From Vidua macroura (Eukaryota; Chordata; Aves; Passeriformes; Viduidae): a stretch of 64,000 bases of DNA. Position numbers and translations under genes: made by a program. The stretch is taken from NCBI RefSeq assembly GCF_024509145.1, contig NC_071571.1, forward strand, positions 63,399,713 to 63,463,712. The letters run 5' to 3'. A model generated the notes under the pieces. That model saw nothing but the letters and a program-made list of their open reading frames with translations, was not told the DNA's origin and searched no databases. This document shows, one piece after another, positions 59,281 to 64,000 of the stretch (position 1 is its first letter; each line of letters begins with the position of its first letter).

Positions 59281-62200
59281 GTAAGCATGCTGTTTTCTGC
59301 CAGGAGAATGATCAGAAGTTAGTCTATAATAATTCCCTGCTTTCCAGATAGTTTATTAAGATTTTTAATACTAAAAGAAAAGCAGTAATAGCTTGGCTTG
59401 ATGTTTCTGGCGGAAAAGTACCAGAAAATACCTACTTCAGCTTTTCATAATAAGTGCTTTACAATAAGTGCTTTACATGTTTCTAGTGTGATATTTTTGC
59501 ATATCAATCATAAAAATGAGGATAGGTAGTATTTTTTCTTGACTTACACCCTCTGTTTTATTAAAAATGAAAGATTAATTTTATTGTTTAGTGGCATGCC
59601 TCTTCTTTCTTGGATATGGCTTTCCTAAACATTGGGAAGATGCTCAAGAATTTCCATACCACATTCTATTTGCTTATACATTTGTGCAATATGTTGTAAA
59701 CTAAAAAAATAATCAAACAAAACTGACCAAAACAAAACAAAAAAATCCATCCCAAACAATAAAAAATCCCAACTGAAAAGCCCCAGTCATTTTCAGAACT
59801 GCTTTTCAGAGATAAAATTGAGGAAAAAAGTGTAATGCAACAGAATATTCTGACTCCAATAATAGGTGTACTGAAGCCTCAATGTTATGTTTAGGATACT
59901 GGGGATACTCTCAGACATTTCTTCAGAATTTCATTCTGTCTCTGACTATAAAGTCTTAGTGCTCACAGCAACGGCCACACAGGTGTGCAGCAAAAGGAGA
60001 AGTGTGTCCCACCATTAGACCACATCTTCACAACTGAGAAAAGCTGATTTTCGTGGCATGTTCAGGTGCTCAGTAAGGCTGCGTTATTTCAGTCTGGTAG
60101 AGGGAACAGATTCCTTAGTCAAAGAATGTCTCTTACTGCTTTCCTTTCTAATGCTCTATTTCTCCGTGTGTATGCATGTGTGCTAATTAGCTGGCAAGAC
60201 CAAAATGTGTTGGAACACCTGGGTTGCTGTATAAAACTCGGTTTATTTATGGGTTTACTTTGGAGGGAGGTCTGAGAGGGTACCAGTGGCAAATCAAGAT
60301 ACGTTTGCTCGTTGGTAATTGTTTATCAGTTTTGAGTCTAACTTGTGGATCTTTCTAACACAGATACTTAGTGGTGGAACTTGAATATCCAGGCTTATTA
60401 TTCCCTTTACTTGAGAAATCATATTTTAAAACAGTTTCTCCATTAACTATTACTTGTAAGAATGTATATGGAATTGTTAGTTCTATATTTATTGATATGT
60501 GCTTAGTGCTGTGTTTCTCTACTGAGCAGTGAGAGTATTTTAGTATCAAAAACTTAGCACAAGGGCCTGTTTTCAATAGTGGGTTTTTTTGGAGTAATTC
60601 TTCATCCTTTATATTGTACATAAAAGGTGAGGAATTATTAAAGAACCAATTTCAAATGTGTATTTTTAATTTAAATGCAGTCTGGAATGGCTTGTATTTT
60701 CAAAGACAAGGAAATAATCATCACTATCTTAGCTAGGATGTGAATTAACATTTGCACCAGGCATAGGTTTCTTTTTTTTTTTTTTTTTTCAATTAGCACT
60801 CCCTTAGAAAACCCATTCCCCCAGCTTTTGTCAATGTGCTGTAGGAGAAGAAGAGCAAATAGATTGGAAATGCTCTACAGCTCAGGCTCCTGGGAAAATG
60901 TAACAGGTGTTACAGCTCAGCTGGGTATGAGCTTTATAAAAAAGACCCTCTCAGACTTTACCCATAGAATTCCCTTTCCTAGCCAGAGCTTCAAGTAGGA
61001 AGAAACTAATGACTTCATTACCATCTCAATTCTGGGAAATGCTCCGTCCAGACCTGAATCATTAAAGGAAAGGTATAGCACTCTGCATGACCTTACAAGA
61101 TCAAAATGTTATTTAGAGCAATTCCATTAGTCAAGGCTATAAACCTGAAAGAACACACCCTTTTTTTGCTGCCTCTTAGGCCATAAAATGTGTGTGTACG
61201 TCATGAGGAGCAGGGCAGGAGGTGGAGGCTGTGGGGGGGGAAGAGAAAAAAACATATTCTGCACTCATTGTGCAGCACAATTTCCTAGGCTTATTTTGAA
61301 AAGCCTCCACTTCCAGCACTTCTTCCCTTCACCCAGTGTTGTGACACGTTTAGTGGCTCTTGTCGTTCTCACTCTTCTAGGGGCTTCTTAATTGGGTATG
61401 ATACTGAAGCCAAGAATGATGTCAAAATTTCAAACCATACAAAGTGAAATATATTTCTTTAATACTGTAGTAATCATAAGCAACTCCTTTTTTTAATTAT
61501 TGAATTTATTGACTCTTTTACAAGCTTTAGAGAAAAAGAATAATATCATGACATACAGAAGACTGACTTTGGAGTTATTTTCATTTTCTGCACTATTGCT
61601 TTTACAGGTATGAGTAAAAGAAACCCTGCTTGATTAAGCTGTGTTTGCTAGCTGTCTGGCATTCCTTTTCATAATAATAACACTGAATTTGAAATCCTGG
61701 TGCAACAATCTTTCAGTAGTAGTACAGAATATTCACCTTTGGGATAATTTTAATGGACTTGTTTAATAAAGAAAAGCTAAAAGTTTTTTTCCACACCAGC
61801 TGCCATGAAGTATTTTCTCTCTCTGCATGAACATACCTCCACAGGTAAAGGTGAGCATAAGCTAACAGAAAGAAATGTATTGTGCCTGCTTTAGGAAAGG
61901 AATTGCCAGGAGAAAATAGAGACATGTTGCAATGTTTTGGAGGTTGCAAGTCTCGGTGATGCCTGCATGTTTACAGTACCTAAATCTTGTGCCCAGAAGG
62001 GAACTCTGTCTTGTACACCAATCCAGGGATACGAGCAGTCAATCGGGTATCAATGTGCATGCGAAGAATGCTGGTTTTAGTGACCATGTGTCTGTGTTGG
62101 TACTTCTTGGAAGTAAAGCCTTTTAAAGGCAAGGCTTGTCTACACAGTGCAGGACAGTTTACTGTGGTCTCACAACTGGATGTGTCTCTTTGAGGTTGTT

Positions 62201-62991
62201 ACCAATGCATTCTGCCCTCTTCTCCAAAGTATTCTTACCCTCTAGCAGTCCATTTCTACACTGGAATTTTAACAACTCATTACCATAGGTGTTTTAATGA
62301 TCCTTTCTTGAACAGGTGAAATTGGAGTTTGAGAGAGATCTCATTGATATTCTTTCATTAAAACCCTGTAGGATTTAATTTCCTTCTTGTTGCCCTATGA
62401 CACTGGTTGCTTATTTTCAATCCAGTGATCACCTGGTTTTCCCAGGTTCTCTTCCTCATCCTTTTCTAATGATAAACTTGTAGTCTCAAGAATGGCATTA
62501 GCCCTGAACCATAAGGCCTTGGATTTTATAGTATTGAGGTTCACAGCTATTTTGTCCTTTTAATCTTCAGTGGATCCCAGTTAGTCCACCCCAATGAGCA
62601 AGTACAACAGACACCTCTTACTTCCCATGAGAGTACAGCATGGTGTGGTTTTGTAACCTCATGCTTATGCCTTGTTTAGGCTACAGTTCCTAGGCAGTGA
62701 AGCTGGAAAATGCTGTATACTTACTAATGATAGCTTTGATTAAAGGAAGTGGGTCTTTAGGCCTCAGCCTCCTACAGCAAGCCTGAGACATGCTGTGTTA
62801 CATAGGTTAGGTTAAGCTGGCTGTAGGAGCAGAATAGTTGTGTTACCAGGATGTTGTTTTCTGTGTAATTACCTGCTATGATGTTGCACTTTGATGCTCA
62901 GCTATAGTTTTATTGTGTGTGTCTTTTTAATTAGGCTTTGCTTCCAAAGCCCTCTCATTCTCTAAGTGCTGTTCTGTGTTTTATCTCTTAG
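59281..62991. other. noncoding stretch
   Basis: It holds a 14-base perfect tandem (AATAAGTGCTTTAC, 59449-59462 and 59463-59476) and a T-run at about 60772-60790. A CpG-bearing segment at 61950-62080 has overlapping plus frames (61932-62126 and 61987-62193) that are not recognised. No gene called. Confidence 0.45.
59449..59476. repeat. perfect 14-base tandem duplication
   Basis: AATAAGTGCTTTAC is repeated twice without a gap. Confidence 0.9.
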
Positions 62992-63301
62992 GTTACTGTG
63001 GTGGGTGGCAGGCTGTTGTGTTGAGTTCTCAGAGAAGGATGAGAAGGCGTATGAGCTAACATCTATCGTCTCCCCGAAATATGCTGATGTGACAGCTTCT
63101 TGGACTGAAAATGCACGCTTCTGGTAGAATTCTTCTGACAGGAAAAGCAAGCAGTTCTGTCACTTAAAACCAGCACAAAACAAAACCCTCTCTGAATATT
63201 GATTTGTGATGTTAATTTGTTTTATGAAGAAAGTAGGTGGGTTATTGTGCAGAAACGCTGAATGGACTGTATGCTGCTGTTTGCAACTAAGAAGAAATAA
63301 A
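62992..63301 (+). other. candidate terminal coding exon with 3' UTR and poly(A) signal
   Basis: GTTCTGTGTTTTATCTCTTAG, with a possible branch point TCTAAG about 27 bases upstream, is a good acceptor. From 62993 one frame runs 44 codons to TAG at 63125-63127. The peptide has protein-like composition, starting LLWWVAGCC, containing EFSEKDEKAYELTSIVSPKY and ending SWTENARFW. CpG is retained across the segment, unlike its surroundings, and AATAAA follows at 63296-63301. I recognise no family. The opposite strand is also a plausible exon (next entry); only one of the two is likely to be real. Confidence 0.3.
62997..63134 (-). other. alternative candidate exon on the opposite strand, 138 nt
   Basis: On the minus strand, CTTGCTTTTCCTGTCAG (ending at 63135) is the strongest acceptor-like sequence seen in the window. 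It precedes 138 bases, exactly 46 codons, before ACA/GTAACC, a weaker donor. The frame is open, with EEFYQKRAF, FSVQEAVTSAYFGETID and a Ser-rich part. If unspliced it continues to a stop near 62960, with a minus-strand AATAAA at about 62910. Not recognised. Strand choice needs expression or conservation data. Confidence 0.25.
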
Positions 63302-64000
63302 AAATTCTTGCTTAGTTTAACCTCTGAAAGCCAGAACAACCCTTAGAAAATCCACACTGCAAATATTTGCTGTTTGGAACACTGCTGAAACAAAATATTC
63401 AAGAAGAGAACTAGAAAATTGTTAAGTATCCATTAAGAAAAAATACTGATGGAGCCTTAATAATGGAACACCACTGTCCTAGTTTGTACCTCACAGTGGT
63501 CTTTATCCAGGCAGCCAGGAGGAATATCCTAGCAGGAATTACTTAACAGTTTTCCAGATAGTTCAAGCCCAGATGCTTTCATCCAGGCATTTTCCAGTGA
63601 ATTTGTTTTGTGCACCTAAATGAAAGTAACTTGCTCTTCTGGAGCTTCAGCATGGTTCTGTGTTTTGAATGTATCCATTTACGCAGCCTTGTTGTGATGA
63701 GTCCATTTTGAGGGTGATGTGCCTTACAGGGGAAAGTGAAATTTTAGTTTTTTCAGGCTGTGTCCTTACCTGTTCTCGCAAGGCATAACATAGAATTGGA
63801 ACTACTCAGTAACAGCTCAGTGACCAGTTTGCACAGAGTAATCAATAAGATAGGGGTCTCTAATTGCCGTCCTGGATTTGATTATTCCTATTGAAAGAAC
63901 TTTTCTCTTGATATCAATAAATACATTGCTAATTGTCTTGCTCTGCTTGTTTGCAGCTTGCACATTTTTAATGCTGTTTCTCACAAATTTTGTAAAAGCA
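63302..64000. other. noncoding stretch to the window end
   Basis: AT-rich unique-looking sequence. A second AATAAA lies at about 63915. No gene or repeat recognised. Confidence 0.5.

Noticed and set aside
1..64000. CRISPR arrays, rRNA, operons or bacterial-type regulation
   Set aside because: No regularly spaced repeats, no rRNA-like stretches and no dense ORFs; the DNA is vertebrate in character.

Overview
The window looks like vertebrate, very probably avian (songbird-like), nuclear DNA. It is AT-rich and has no dense ORFs or operons. The only recognisable interspersed repeats are CR1-type LINE fragments and one solo retroviral LTR of a type I know as common in songbird genomes. Alu, L1 and mammalian-style SINEs are absent. 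The species call is inference from repeat content, not from a gene match. I recognise no complete protein-coding gene, and most of the 64 kb reads as intergenic or intronic sequence.

Layout. 1-5.2 kb: noncoding sequence with a long (CTTTT)n tract (2.7-2.9 kb) and rising CpG density after 3.7 kb. 5.18-5.79 kb: one strong CpG island with an RFX X-box, an ATF/CRE-like octamer and a YY1-like site, the best promoter in the window, followed by a C19 homopolymer and a TA-rich microsatellite. 5.9-10.8 kb: noncoding, with a GC-elevated block at 7.2-7.9 kb and paired inverted repeats at 9.3 kb. 10.8-11.6 kb: plus-strand CR1 fragment. 11.6-19.2 kb: noncoding with several homopolymers. 19.2-20.1 kb: minus-strand CR1 fragment. 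20.1-30.4 kb: noncoding with an unexplained inverted repeat (23.9 kb) and two plausible exons (25.1 and 26.4 kb). 30.38-30.95 kb: minus-strand solo LTR. 31.9-33.0 kb: a decayed plus-strand CR1 that still shows ORF1 esterase, ORF2 and 3' end pieces. 33-64 kb: noncoding with two more CR1 3' ends (54.9 and 58.8 kb) and candidate exons at 51.0, 59.3 and 63.0 kb.

The strongest functional hypothesis is that the CpG island drives a long, possibly noncoding or rapidly evolving, transcript, and that some of the splice-bounded segments at 25.1, 26.4, 51.0 and 63.0 kb are its exons. The alternatives are that the island is an alternative promoter of a gene outside the window, or an orphan enhancer-like island. 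No sequence here proves a joined transcript, and vertebrate introns contain many pseudo-exons. I found no convincing novel multi-gene system.
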